From the NCBI RefSeq assembly GCF_003331055.1, contig NZ_PUQD01000003.1:1-64000 (forward strand): a stretch of 64,000 bases of DNA, in the 5' to 3' direction. The DNA comes from Pseudomonas sp. AFG_SD02_1510_Pfu_092 (GTDB lineage: Bacteria; Pseudomonadota; Gammaproteobacteria; Pseudomonadales; Pseudomonadaceae). Position numbers and translations under genes: made by a program. This document shows positions 55,783-64,000 of the stretch, in pieces (position 1 is the stretch's first letter; every line of letters begins with the position of its first letter). The notes under the pieces are model-generated. The model was not told where the DNA came from and ran no database searches. It worked only from the letters and a program-made list of their open reading frames with translations.

Positions 55783-57516
55783 ATGCGTCCACTGCTCCCC
55801 CTCACCCTGGTCCTGCTGCTCGCCGCCTGCGGCGACGGTGAATCGCTGCTTCCGCCGGACGCGCGCCTGCCTGATGGCGGGCGCTACCGAGGGCAGGTGG
55901 TCGATGGCTTGCTGCAAGGCGAAGGCCGCATCGATTACCCCAACGGCAGCTGGTACGCCGGCGGTTTCAAGGACGGCCAATGGCATGGCCAGGGCGAATG
56001 GCACGGCCGCAACGGCGAGGTCTACCGCGGCCAGTTCGCCGCAGGGCTGTTCCAGGGCCTGGGAGAGCTGACCACCCAGGGCAGCCATTACGCCGGCACC
56101 TTCAGCCACGGCCGGCGCGACGGCGAAGGCACCCTCAAGCAAGCCGACCAGACCTACCGTGGCCAGTTCAAGGACGACCTGTACGAGGGCGCGGGCGAAC
56201 TGGAGCTGGCTGACGGCAGCCGCTACCAGGGCCTGTTCGCCAAGGGCAAGCCCAACGGTGCCGGGGTACGCAGCGATGCCAGCGGCAACCAGTTCAGCGG
56301 CCGCTTCAGCAACGGCCAGCTGGAAGGCAGCGGCACCTATGACAGTGTCGACGGCGAGCAATACATCGGCGAGTTCAAGGACAACCGCCTTGAAGGCCGT
56401 GGTCGCTACGAAAACGCCGAAGGCGATGTGTGGATCGGCGAATTCAAGGACGGCTCGCTGGTCGGCGAAGGCGAACTGCTGGGCAGCGACGGCAGCCATT
56501 ACAAGGGCACCTTCGTCGACTGGCGCCTGTCTGGCCAGGGCAGCCTGCAACTGGCCGACGGCAGCAAGTACATCGGCGGCTTCCTCAACGACGCCTACCA
56601 CGGCCAGGGCCGGCTGATCCTGGCCAGCGGCAAAGTCGAAAGCGGCACCTGGGCCAACGGCGTGCGTGTGCGCGACCACAACGGCAAACTGCTGCCCGAC
56701 CCGCTGGACCTGGCCTTGCTCAACCAGGGCCGGTTGCTGGACGAGGCGCTGGCCCGGGTACCACGCTCGGCGCCGCCGGTGCAGCTGTACAGCCTGGTGG
56801 TGGGCGGCGATGGCCAGCAAAGCGTGTTTCTGCGCGAGGCCGACTACGTCAGCAACATGCTCAAGGTACGCTTTGGTGCGCGCGGCCAGGTCACCTTGGT
56901 CAACCACCGTGACCACATGGCCAGCCGCCCCATGGCCACGCGCGAAAACCTCACCCGCACGGCCCGCACCCTGGCCGAGCGCAGCGGCCCGGAAGACCTG
57001 GTGTTCATCTACCTCACCAGCCATGGCAGCCAGGACCACCAACTGGTGCTCGACCAGCCGCGCCTGCAACTGGCCGACCTTTCTGCCGACGAGCTGGCCA
57101 GCGCCCTGGCGCCACTGAAAGAGCGCGATAAAGTCATCGTCATATCGGCCTGCTATTCAGGGGGCTACATCCCCTCGCTCAAGGACGAGCGCACGCTGAT
57201 CATGACCGCAGCACGCGCCGACCGGGTGTCCTTCGGTTGCTCGGAGGAGGCCGATTTCACCTACTTCGGCGATGCGCTGTTCGCCGAGGCGCTGAACCAG
57301 ACCGACGACCTGAAACAGGCGTTTGAACTGGCGCGTGCCAGCGTTGCCGAAAGAGAACATAGGGAAGGCTTCGAGGCCTCCGAGCCGCAGCTGTGGGCAC
57401 CGCCGAAAGTGCTCGAGCACTGGCAGCAGCTGCGCCGGCAACAGGCCGAAGAAGCATTGCGTAACGCCGCACAGGCCAGCGTGGGGGAACAGGCACAAAC
57501 GCCCCGCAACCACTAA
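55783..57516 (+). CDS. MORN-repeat lipoprotein with C13/caspase-like protease domain
   Basis: The 577-residue protein has a lipoprotein signal with lipobox LAAC (11-14). Next come eleven full MORN repeats plus a partial one (~33-295), each ~23 residues with the YxGxF...GxGxL pattern, and a peptidase C13-type domain (~330-540). The presumed catalytic dyad is His414 in LTSHGSQDH and Cys457 in VISACYSGGYIPSL. A helical tail ends the protein. The start at 55783 is the only ATG before the signal peptide. It should act in the periplasm or at the outer membrane, but its substrate and role are unknown. Confidence 0.85.
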   Translation: MRPLLPLTLVLLLAACGDGESLLPPDARLPDGGRYRGQVVDGLLQGEGRIDYPNGSWYAGGFKDGQWHGQGEWHGRNGEVYRGQFAAGLFQGLGELTTQGSHYAGTFSHGRRDGEGTLKQADQTYRGQFKDDLYEGAGELELADGSRYQGLFAKGKPNGAGVRSDASGNQFSGRFSNGQLEGSGTYDSVDGEQYIGEFKDNRLEGRGRYENAEGDVWIGEFKDGSLVGEGELLGSDGSHYKGTFVDWRLSGQGSLQLADGSKYIGGFLNDAYHGQGRLILASGKVESGTWANGVRVRDHNGKLLPDPLDLALLNQGRLLDEALARVPRSAPPVQLYSLVVGGDGQQSVFLREADYVSNMLKVRFGARGQVTLVNHRDHMASRPMATRENLTRTARTLAERSGPEDLVFIYLTSHGSQDHQLVLDQPRLQLADLSADELASALAPLKERDKVIVISACYSGGYIPSLKDERTLIMTAARADRVSFGCSEEADFTYFGDALFAEALNQTDDLKQAFELARASVAEREHREGFEASEPQLWAPPKVLEHWQQLRRQQAEEALRNAAQASVGEQAQTPRNH

Positions 57517-57543
57517 GCTTGTGTGTAACAAGGGAGAGACATC

Positions 57544-58188
57544 ATGTATTTGACGCCTCAGCATGTCCTGCTTGCCGGTGCCACAGGTCTGACAGGTGAA
57601 CACCTGCTCGACCGCCTGCTCAACGAACCCACCATCACCCGCGTCCTGGCGCCCACCCGCCGGCCACTGGCCGAGCACCCGCACCTGGAAAACCCGGTGG
57701 GTGACCCGGCGGTATTCCTGCCGCAACTGGCCGGGCGCGTCGATATCGCTTATTGCTGCCTCGGCACCACGCTGAAGCAGGCCGGCTCCGAGTCGGCTTT
57801 CCGCGCGGTGGACCTGGACATGGTCGTGGCATTCAGCAAGCGGGCCCGGGAAATGGGCGCGCGGCACCTGCTGGTGGTCAGTGCGCTGGGCGCCGACCCA
57901 AAATCGTCGATCTTCTACAACCGGGTCAAAGGCGAGATGGAAGAGGCGCTCAAGGCTCAGGACTGGCCGCAATTGACCATCGTGCGGCCGTCGTTGCTGC
58001 TGGGCGAGCGGATTCAGCCACGGCTCAGTGAACGGCTGGCTTCGCCGTTTGCCAAGCTGATACCCGGGAAATATCGGGGGATCGAGGCGTGTACCCTGGC
58101 TCGGGCGCTTTGGCGGCTGGCGCTGGAAGAAGAGGACGGGGTGCGGATTGTGGAGTCGGATGAGTTGCGCAGGTTGGGCAAGATTTAG
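57544..58188 (+). CDS. NAD(P)-binding epimerase-like protein
   Basis: The 214-residue Rossmann protein starts with [19 protein letters not shown] (9-27) and contains [20 protein letters not shown] and [20 protein letters not shown]. These place it in the atypical SDR group related to HTATIP2/YbjT-like proteins. No substrate is known. It follows the MORN gene by 27 bp and carries GGGAGA before the ATG, so it may be co-transcribed. Confidence 0.82.
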   Translation: MYLTPQHVLLAGATGLTGEHLLDRLLNEPTITRVLAPTRRPLAEHPHLENPVGDPAVFLPQLAGRVDIAYCCLGTTLKQAGSESAFRAVDLDMVVAFSKRAREMGARHLLVVSALGADPKSSIFYNRVKGEMEEALKAQDWPQLTIVRPSLLLGERIQPRLSERLASPFAKLIPGKYRGIEACTLARALWRLALEEEDGVRIVESDELRRLGKI

Positions 58189-58208
58189 GCTTCACCCGTG
58201 GTGGCCTC

Positions 58209-58359
58209 TTCGCGGGTGAACCCGCTCCCACAGGAAACCTGCTGCATTCCGGCTGGCGGTTATCCTGTAATGGCCCTACCGCCGACAAGCCAGCTCCCAC
58301 AGGTACTGCATCGGGCCTGAGGGCAGTGCAAATCCTGTGGGAGCGGGTTTACCCGCGAA
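58209..58359. repeat. REP pair, wide spacing
   Basis: REPs at 58209-58232 (core GGGTGAACCC) and 58336-58359 (core GGGTTTACCC) face each other across about 100 bp between two convergent genes. Confidence 0.8.
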
Positions 58360-58366
58360 AGGGCCG

Positions 58367-58654
58367 TCATAGGCCGCCGGTGGCCTGGAAGCCTACACCG
58401 GCCGCTGTCAGCAAGGACAACGGCAACAGCAGGGTATCGAGCAACATGCTGCCGGGCAGGTCCAGTCCCGGATACGCCGGCGCTTCTGCCCCGTAATGAT
58501 CCCGCGGGCAACACCCGCCATTGATCACATACAAATCCAGCCGGGTACCGGCATACACCACTGGTGCCCCCGGCTTGTTGGCATCCAGCGTGCGCACCGT
58601 GGCGCAGCCGCCGAGCAGCCCGAGCGCCAGCACAACCGCCAGCGCTCGCTTCAA
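58367..58654 (-). CDS. YceK/YidQ-like small lipoprotein
   Basis: The 95-residue protein has a lipobox LGGC at 14-17 and matches the YceK/DUF1375 pattern: [14 protein letters not shown] and [20 protein letters not shown] role at the outer membrane is inferred only from the lipobox. Its start overlaps the ubiX stop by ATGA, so it is probably translated from the mpl-ubiX transcript. Confidence 0.82.
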   Translation of the reverse strand: MKRALAVVLALGLLGGCATVRTLDANKPGAPVVYAGTRLDLYVINGGCCPRDHYGAEAPAYPGLDLPGSMLLDTLLLPLSLLTAAGVGFQATGGL

Positions 58655-59280
58655 TCATCCACCCCGAAGTGGTGTTCGCCCCAACGCGGCAACATGTCCT
58701 GGGGAATGTTCAGCAGGTTGAGAATGCGCGCCACGACAAAATCGACCAGGTCGTCGATGGTCTGCGGTTGGTGATAGAAGCCCGGCGCCGCCGGCAGAAT
58801 CACCGCGCCCATCTGCGAAAGCTTGAGCATGTTCTCCAGGTGGATGGTGGAAAACGGCGCTTCGCGGGGCACCAGGATCAGCTGCCGACGCTCCTTGAGG
58901 GTAACGTCGGCAGCGCGTTCGATGAGGTTGTTGCAGGCACCGGTAGCAATCGCCGACAAAGTGCCAGTAGAACAAGGCACCACCACCATCGCCGCCGGGG
59001 CGCCGGAGCCCGAGGCCACCGGCGACATCCAGTCTTCCTTGCCATACACGCGGATCTGCCCGTCGGCGGCGCCGGTGTATTCGGTAAGAAAAGCCTGCAT
59101 CGCCTGGGGCTTGGCCGGCAGCAACACGTCGGTCTCGGTGGCCATCACCAGCTGCGCGGCCTTGGAGATCAGAAAATGCACCTCGCGGTCCTCGCGCACC
59201 AGGCAATCGAGCAGGCGCAGGCCATACTGGGCGCCCGAGGCGCCCGTCATGGCCAGGGTGATGCGTTCCGGCCCGCTCAC
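58651..59280 (-). CDS. ubiX: Flavin prenyltransferase UbiX
   Basis: The 209-residue enzyme makes prenylated FMN, the cofactor of UbiD decarboxylases in ubiquinone synthesis. Motifs are [17 protein letters not shown] at 9-25, [20 protein letters not shown] near 100-119, and [18 protein letters not shown]. The start is GTG at 59280, giving [13 protein letters not shown]; it overlaps the mpl stop as GTGA. The length equals that expected for the family. Confidence 0.93.
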   Translation of the reverse strand: MSGPERITLAMTGASGAQYGLRLLDCLVREDREVHFLISKAAQLVMATETDVLLPAKPQAMQAFLTEYTGAADGQIRVYGKEDWMSPVASGSGAPAAMVVVPCSTGTLSAIATGACNNLIERAADVTLKERRQLILVPREAPFSTIHLENMLKLSQMGAVILPAAPGFYHQPQTIDDLVDFVVARILNLLNIPQDMLPRWGEHHFGVDD

Positions 59281-60626
59281 TTCAGCGCCTCGGCCAGCTT
59301 GCCGTGCAGGCCGCCAAAGCCGCCGTTGCTCATGATCACCACGTGGGTACCTGGGCGGGCCTGGCCCTTGACCCGCTCGATGATCGCCTCGAGGCTGTCG
59401 GCCACCACGCTCGGGACCTTGCACTGCGCGGCGGTAGCGGCCAGGTCCCAGCCAAGGTTGGCCGGGGCGTACCAGATCACCTGGTCGGCGTCGTTGACGC
59501 TTTCCGGCAGGCCATCCCGGTGGGCACCGAGCTTCATCGAGTTAGAGCGCGGTTCGATCACGGCAATCACCGGCGCCTCGCCCACGCGCTTGCGCAGGCC
59601 GTCGAGGGTGGTTGCGATCGCGGTCGGGTGGTGGGCGAAGTCATCGTAGATGGTCACGCCCTGCACTTCGGCGACTTTCTCCATGCGCCGCTTGACGCTC
59701 TTGAAGGCGCTCAGGCCTTCGATGCCCATGGCCGGCACCACGCCGACATGGCGCGCCGCTGCCAGGGTGGCCAGGGCGTTGGCGACGTTGTGCTGGCCGG
59801 TCAGTGCCCAATCCACCACGCCCTGCGCTTCGCCGTCGAACAGCACTTCGAAGCGCGAGCCATCGGGGCTGAGCAGGCGCGCCTGCCACTGGCCACCTTC
59901 ACCGGTGGTCTGCACCGGGGTCCAGCAGCCCATGCCGATGACCCGCTGCAGCGCCACTTCAGAAGTGGGGTGGATGACCAGGCCTTCGCTGGGGATGGTG
60001 CGCACCAGGTGGTGGAACTGCCGCTCGATCGAAGCCAGGTCGGGGAAGATATCCGCGTGGTCGAACTCGAGGTTGTTGAGGATCGCCGTGCGCGGGTGGT
60101 AGTGGACGAACTTCGAGCGTTTGTCGAAGAACGCACTGTCGTACTCGTCGGCCTCGACCACGAAGAACGGGGTATTGCCCAGGCGGGCCGAAACCGAGAA
60201 GTTCTGCGGCACGCCGCCGATCAGGAAGCCCGGGCTCATGCCGGCGTGTTCGAGCACCCAGGCCAGCATGCTGCTGGTGGTGGTCTTGCCGTGGGTACCG
60301 GCAACCGCCAGCACCCAGCGGCCTTGCAGCACGTGGTCGGCCAGCCACTGCGGGCCGGAGACATAGGGCAGGCCCTTGTTCAGCACGTACTCGACCGCCG
60401 GGTTGCCACGCGACATGGCGTTGCCGATGACCACCAGGTCTGGCGCCGGGTCCAGCTGGGCCGGGTCATAGCCTTGGGTCAGCTCGATGCCCTGGGCTTC
60501 GAGCTGAGTGCTCATCGGGGGATAGACGTTGGCGTCGGAGCCGGTGACGCGGTGGCCAAGTTCCTTGGCCAGCACCGCCAGCGAACCCATGAAAGTGCCG
60601 CAGATACCGAGAATGTGAATATGCAT
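59277..60626 (-). CDS. mpl: UDP-N-acetylmuramate:tripeptide ligase Mpl
   Basis: The 449-residue Mur-ligase-family enzyme attaches L-Ala-D-Glu-mesoDAP to UDP-MurNAc in peptidoglycan recycling. It begins [20 protein letters not shown], with the ATP loop [15 protein letters not shown] (~108-122) and the family segments [14 protein letters not shown] and [11 protein letters not shown]. It is the first gene of an mpl-ubiX-lipoprotein set on the minus strand, each overlapping the next by 4 bp. Confidence 0.94.
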   Translation of the reverse strand: MHIHILGICGTFMGSLAVLAKELGHRVTGSDANVYPPMSTQLEAQGIELTQGYDPAQLDPAPDLVVIGNAMSRGNPAVEYVLNKGLPYVSGPQWLADHVLQGRWVLAVAGTHGKTTTSSMLAWVLEHAGMSPGFLIGGVPQNFSVSARLGNTPFFVVEADEYDSAFFDKRSKFVHYHPRTAILNNLEFDHADIFPDLASIERQFHHLVRTIPSEGLVIHPTSEVALQRVIGMGCWTPVQTTGEGGQWQARLLSPDGSRFEVLFDGEAQGVVDWALTGQHNVANALATLAAARHVGVVPAMGIEGLSAFKSVKRRMEKVAEVQGVTIYDDFAHHPTAIATTLDGLRKRVGEAPVIAVIEPRSNSMKLGAHRDGLPESVNDADQVIWYAPANLGWDLAATAAQCKVPSVVADSLEAIIERVKGQARPGTHVVIMSNGGFGGLHGKLAEALK

Positions 60627-60692
60627 GGTCGACCTCGTAAAACATCGAGGCAGGGTAGCCCAGGGCGCGACAAATCGCACCAGATGTTTCGC

Positions 60693-62708
60693 TCAGTCGG
60701 CCCTGGTGATGCGGTGTTTGCGCAGTTTTCGATACAAGGTGTTGCGGCTGATGGCCAAGTGCTCGGCGACACGGGTGAGGTGCCAGTGTTTTGCTTCCAG
60801 TATTTCCATTAGCGCTTGCCGTTCAGCATCTTGCAGAACCTCGGTACCCACAGGTTCCCCATCAACTTCCGGTCCAACGCTGGACCTGTGGGAGCGGGCG
60901 TGCCCGCGAACGAGGGCATCGCCCTCGCCTTGTGTCGCCTGGCCGGACGCTTTCGCGGGCTCGCCCACTCCCATAGGGGGCAGGCTGTTGCGGATGATGG
61001 CGGGCAGATCCGGGAAGCTGATGCGGGCATCTTCGCAAAGCGCCACCAGGGTGCGCAGCACATTGCGCATCTGCCGCACGTTACCCGGCCAGGCAAAGTC
61101 GAGCAGTGCCTGGCGCGCCCTCGGCTCGATATCGAGCAGTTGCCCCTGGGCCTCCTGGCGCAGCAGAAAGTCCAGCAACTGCGCCTTGTCACTGCGCTCG
61201 CGTACCGCCGGCAACGCCACCTCCAGGCCATTCAGGCGGTAATACAGATCCTCGCGGAAACTGCCCTGCTCCACCCGCTCCAGCAGGTCGCGGTGGGTGG
61301 CGCTGACAATGCGCACATCGACCGCCTGCGGCTCGCCACCGATGGGCACCACCTGGCGCTCCTCGAGCACGCGCAGCAGGCGGGTTTGCAGGGCCAGCGG
61401 CATGTCGCCGATCTCGTCCAGCAGCAAGGTGCCACCATCGGCTTGCAGCAGCTTGCCGCGCATGCCTTCCTTGCGCGCGCCGGTAAAGCTGCCGCCGCGG
61501 TAACCGAACAGTTCGCTCTCGATCAGGCTCTCCGGGATCGACGCACAGTTGATTGCAACGAACGGCTTGCTGCGCCGCTCGCTGGCCTGGTGCACAGCCT
61601 GGGCGAAGGCCTCCTTGCCGCAGCCGGTTTCGCCGCGCAACAGCAGCGGCACATCGCGCTCGAACACCCGCACGCTGCGGCGGAAGTCATTTTGCAAGGC
61701 CGGGTCAAGCAGGCAGATAAGCGGCTGCACATCGCGCGCAGGGCGTGGCTGGGCGGCGGGCACCGACCACACCGGCGCACGCGCCTGGCCACGCAGGCTG
61801 GCGAACACCTGGCGACCGTCCAGGGTGTGCAGCGGCCAGGCCGTGCTGCCGGTGGGCGTGGCACGGCTGAACAGTTCATCGTGGCTGCAGGCGAAAAAAC
61901 GCTCCAGCGGCTTGCCCAGCACTCCACCGCGCACGGTGCCCAGCAGGTTCAACGCGCTCTGGTTGGCGGCACAGATGCGTCCATCGCCGTCGAACGCCAG
62001 CAGGCCTTCGCTGAACAGGCCGACCGACTCGGCCTGCAAGTGAAAGCGCAGCAGCCACTGCTGCTCGAAATGGCGCAGGAAATAGCAGCTTTCAATCATC
62101 TTCGCCGACAGGTTGACCAAGGCCATGGTGTGGAACTGGCTCTGCCGGGACACATCGGGCCGTGCCGACGACACATCCAGCACTGCCAGCAGCTCGCCAT
62201 GCGGGTCGAACACCGGGCTGGCCGAGCAGGTCAGCCCGGTATGTCGGCCACGAAAATGTTCGTTCTGGTGGATGGTCAGCGCCTGGCGCTCGACCAGGCA
62301 GGTGCCAATGCCGTTGGTGCCTTCGCGCGCCTCGCTCCAGTCGGCGCCCAGCCACAGCCCGGCGCGCTCGAAGCTGCGCCGTTCGGTCGGTGCGCTGACG
62401 CAATTGAGGATGACCCCGCGGGCATCGGTCAGCAACACCGCATGGCCGGCCCCGGAGAGCTGCTGGTGCAGGCTGTTCATTTCATGATCGGCAATCTGCA
62501 GCACCTGGCGCAGGCGCTCGCGGCTTTCCAGCAGGCGCCCGTGCTCGAGCACCACTGGCGCCTCGCTTACCGACGGGTCGAGGTGGTAGTCCTCCAGGCA
62601 GCGCAGCCAGGAGCGGGCGATGGACGGATCGCTGCCGCCCTCCCCGGCGCCACCATGAGCAACGGTATGCACCTGGCGGGCATGCCGACTGAAATGATTG
62701 CTCTGCAT
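60693..62708 (-). CDS. Sigma-54-dependent regulator divergent from aldB
   Basis: The 671-residue activator has a GAF-type sensor (~70-215) and a PAS segment (~220-290). Its AAA+ domain (~320-565) has Walker A GETGCGKE, the variant loop GSFTGA in place of GAFTGA, and DEIGDMPLALQTRLL. A Fis-type helix-turn-helix (~625-668, VAEHLAISRNTLYRKLRKH) closes the protein. Residues ~578-608, in the linker before the HTH, are encoded by a REP pair. I chose the ATG at 62708 (MQSNHFSRHARQV). The adjacent aldB gene with its -24/-12 promoter is the likely target. Confidence 0.88.
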   Translation of the reverse strand: MQSNHFSRHARQVHTVAHGGAGEGGSDPSIARSWLRCLEDYHLDPSVSEAPVVLEHGRLLESRERLRQVLQIADHEMNSLHQQLSGAGHAVLLTDARGVILNCVSAPTERRSFERAGLWLGADWSEAREGTNGIGTCLVERQALTIHQNEHFRGRHTGLTCSASPVFDPHGELLAVLDVSSARPDVSRQSQFHTMALVNLSAKMIESCYFLRHFEQQWLLRFHLQAESVGLFSEGLLAFDGDGRICAANQSALNLLGTVRGGVLGKPLERFFACSHDELFSRATPTGSTAWPLHTLDGRQVFASLRGQARAPVWSVPAAQPRPARDVQPLICLLDPALQNDFRRSVRVFERDVPLLLRGETGCGKEAFAQAVHQASERRSKPFVAINCASIPESLIESELFGYRGGSFTGARKEGMRGKLLQADGGTLLLDEIGDMPLALQTRLLRVLEERQVVPIGGEPQAVDVRIVSATHRDLLERVEQGSFREDLYYRLNGLEVALPAVRERSDKAQLLDFLLRQEAQGQLLDIEPRARQALLDFAWPGNVRQMRNVLRTLVALCEDARISFPDLPAIIRNSLPPMGVGEPAKASGQATQGEGDALVRGHARSHRSSVGPEVDGEPVGTEVLQDAERQALMEILEAKHWHLTRVAEHLAISRNTLYRKLRKHRITRAD
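60885..60976. repeat. REP pair inside the coding region of a sigma-54 regulator
   Basis: REPs at 60885-60910 (core GGGCGTGCCC) and 60951-60976 (slightly degenerate, GGGCTCGCCC then ACTCCCATA) face each other around the hairpin CGAGGGC ATC GCCCTCG (60911-60927 region). The unit has the same structure as intergenic pairs elsewhere. It is read without a stop codon and adds about 30 residues (signature GVGEPAKAS ... RGHARSHRSS) to the linker. Confidence 0.9.
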
Positions 62709-62796
62709 TGTTGTAGTTCTCCGCAGATAGAGCGTTCCGCCAGCATCCTCCACCCGGGAAGGCTTTGCAATGCACCCTCCGGTTACGTGTCGCAAA

Positions 62797-62811
62797 TGGC
62801 ACAAAGTGTCA
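62797..62811. promoter_or_regulatory. Imperfect dyad upstream of the aldB promoter
   Basis: TGGCAC, AAA and GTGTCA form a near-perfect 6-bp dyad (5 of 6 pairs) about 90 bp upstream of the aldB sigma-54 promoter. It is a candidate enhancer site for the divergent regulator. Confidence 0.35.
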
Positions 62812-62900
62812 CCCCTGCGCGTACCGACGCTGGCACAGCGGCCCTTGCCCACGCCCTGGGTACTGACCCAAGTCATTGATTTGCCTGGCGCTGGCAACGC

Positions 62901-62916
62901 TGGCCCAACCTTTGCT
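62901..62916 (+). promoter_or_regulatory. Sigma-54 (-24/-12) promoter of aldB
   Basis: TGGCCCAACCTTTGCT has the invariant GG and GC with exact -24/-12 spacing and a TTGCT box; the -24 part deviates at two positions. It lies 47 bp upstream of the aldB start. Confidence 0.75.
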
Positions 62917-62963
62917 CTACGCTTTCCAACTCCCTAACAAGCACAATAGCCAGGAGACACACC

Positions 62964-64000
62964 ATGCGTTACGCACATCCCGGTACCGAAGGCGCGAAGG
63001 TTTCTTTCAAGAGCCGCTACGGCAACTACATCGGTGGTGAGTTCGTTCCTCCGGTAAAGGGTGAGTACTTCACCAACACTTCCCCGGTGAACGGCCAGCC
63101 GATCGCCGAGTTCCCCCGCTCCACTGCCGAAGACATCGACAAAGCCCTGGATGCTGCCCACGCCGCAGCCGACGCCTGGGGCCGCACCTCGGTACAGGAC
63201 CGCTCCAACGTCCTGCTGAAGATCGCCGACCGCATCGAACAGAACCTTGAAGTGCTGGCCATTACCGAGACCTGGGACAACGGCAAGCCGGTGCGCGAAA
63301 CACTCAATGCCGACATCCCGCTGGCTGTGGACCACTTCCGTTACTTCGCCGGTTGCATCCGTGCCCAGGAAGGCGGCGCCGCCGAGATCAACGAAAACAC
63401 CGTGGCCTACCATATCCACGAACCGCTGGGCGTGGTCGGGCAGATCATCCCGTGGAACTTCCCGATCCTGATGGCCGCCTGGAAGCTGGCCCCGGCCCTG
63501 GCCGCCGGCAACTGCGTGGTGCTCAAGCCGGCCGAGCAAACCCCGCTGGGCATCACCGTACTGGTCGAACTGATCGGTGACCTGCTGCCCAAAGGCGTAC
63601 TGAACATCGTGCAGGGCTATGGCCGCGAGGCCGGTGAAGCGCTGGCCACCAGCAAGCGCATCGCCAAGATCGCCTTCACCGGCTCGACGCCGGTGGGTTC
63701 GCACATCATGAAATGCGCCGCTGAAAACATCATCCCGTCCACCGTCGAACTGGGCGGCAAGTCGCCGAACGTGTACTTCGAAGACATCATGCAGGCCGAG
63801 CCGAGCTTCATCGAAAAAGCCGCCGAAGGCATGGTGCTGGCGTTCTTCAACCAGGGCGAAGTGTGCACCTGCCCGTCGCGCGCCCTGGTACAGGAGTCGA
63901 TCTACCCGCAGTTCATGGAAGTGGTGATGAAGAAGGTGCTGCAGATCAAGCGTGGCGACCCGCTGGACACCGACACCATGGTCGGCGCCCAGGCTTCGCA
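62964..64000 (+). CDS. aldB: Aldehyde dehydrogenase AldB (partial, runs off the window)
   Basis: The first ~345 residues of an NAD(P)-dependent aldehyde dehydrogenase are present, and the window ends inside the gene. [20 protein letters not shown] covers the cofactor site, Glu262 in VELGGKSPN is the general base, and Cys301 in [11 protein letters not shown] is the nucleophile. The N-terminus [20 protein letters not shown] is typical of AldB/ExaC acetaldehyde dehydrogenases. AGGAGA precedes the ATG at 62964. It probably oxidises acetaldehyde made by acetoin cleavage or from ethanol, under the divergent sigma-54 regulator. Confidence 0.93.
   Translation, partial: MRYAHPGTEGAKVSFKSRYGNYIGGEFVPPVKGEYFTNTSPVNGQPIAEFPRSTAEDIDKALDAAHAAADAWGRTSVQDRSNVLLKIADRIEQNLEVLAITETWDNGKPVRETLNADIPLAVDHFRYFAGCIRAQEGGAAEINENTVAYHIHEPLGVVGQIIPWNFPILMAAWKLAPALAAGNCVVLKPAEQTPLGITVLVELIGDLLPKGVLNIVQGYGREAGEALATSKRIAKIAFTGSTPVGSHIMKCAAENIIPSTVELGGKSPNVYFEDIMQAEPSFIEKAAEGMVLAFFNQGEVCTCPSRALVQESIYPQFMEVVMKKVLQIKRGDPLDTDTMVGAQAS

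Overview
The window is about 64 kb of GC-rich bacterial chromosome from the Pseudomonas putida group. The evidence is the dense, short-gap gene layout, the Pseudomonas-type REP sequences built on a GTGGGAGCGG core, and a gene order I recognise from P. putida: beta-alanine catabolism, copA/cueR, a FabG-like reductase with MaoC, pbpC with alpha-2-macroglobulin, speA, dsbD-aroQ-accBC, acoRXABC-adh, ubiX-mpl and aldB. The species call rests on recall and protein character, not on a search. No rRNA, tRNA, prophage or CRISPR was found. The first ~80 bases are homopolymer-rich and look like a contig-end artefact.

Region 1 (0.1-10 kb) holds a beta-alanine module (mmsA, bauA and a divergent LysR regulator), a RutR-like TetR regulator, a YigZ protein, a gene-free stretch with DnaA-box-like sequences, an SDR, adenosine deaminase, a Cys-rich ArsR-like regulator and a Bcr/CflA efflux pump. 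Region 2 (10-14 kb) is copper homeostasis: copZ, a small secreted protein, the CopA ATPase and cueR, with two recognisable CueR-type operators. Region 3 (14-24.8 kb) has a chemoreceptor, an AraC regulator, a thiolase divergent from a two-domain FabG and a MaoC hydratase, cmoM, two DUF4136 lipoproteins and an FppA/PprB-like pair with a perfect palindrome between them.

Region 4 (24.8-39 kb) carries the PbpC and alpha-2-macroglobulin envelope pair with a small divergent membrane gene between them, a MATE pump, a REP-flanked RAYT transposase, speA, a YciH/SUI1 factor, a Nudix enzyme and a DUF2333 protein. Region 5 (39-47.5 kb) holds a diguanylate cyclase with two receiver domains, a second chemoreceptor, dsbD, aroQ and accBC with a clear terminator.

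Region 6 (47.6-64 kb) is acetoin/2,3-butanediol catabolism. AcoR is divergent from acoX-acoA-acoB-acoC-adh, which has a sigma-54 promoter and upstream dyads. Acetoin cleavage yields acetyl-CoA and acetaldehyde, and an aldB aldehyde dehydrogenase with its own sigma-54 regulator and promoter lies ~8 kb downstream. Between them are a tandem REP array, a MORN-repeat/C13-protease lipoprotein, an NAD-binding protein, and mpl-ubiX with a small lipoprotein gene.

The most unusual signals are a REP pair translated in frame inside the aldB-linked regulator, the five-unit REP array with palindrome-preserving variation, the RAYT element that matches one REP subtype of the window, the MORN-C13 lipoprotein, and the DnaA-box-like cluster at 5.4-5.6 kb.
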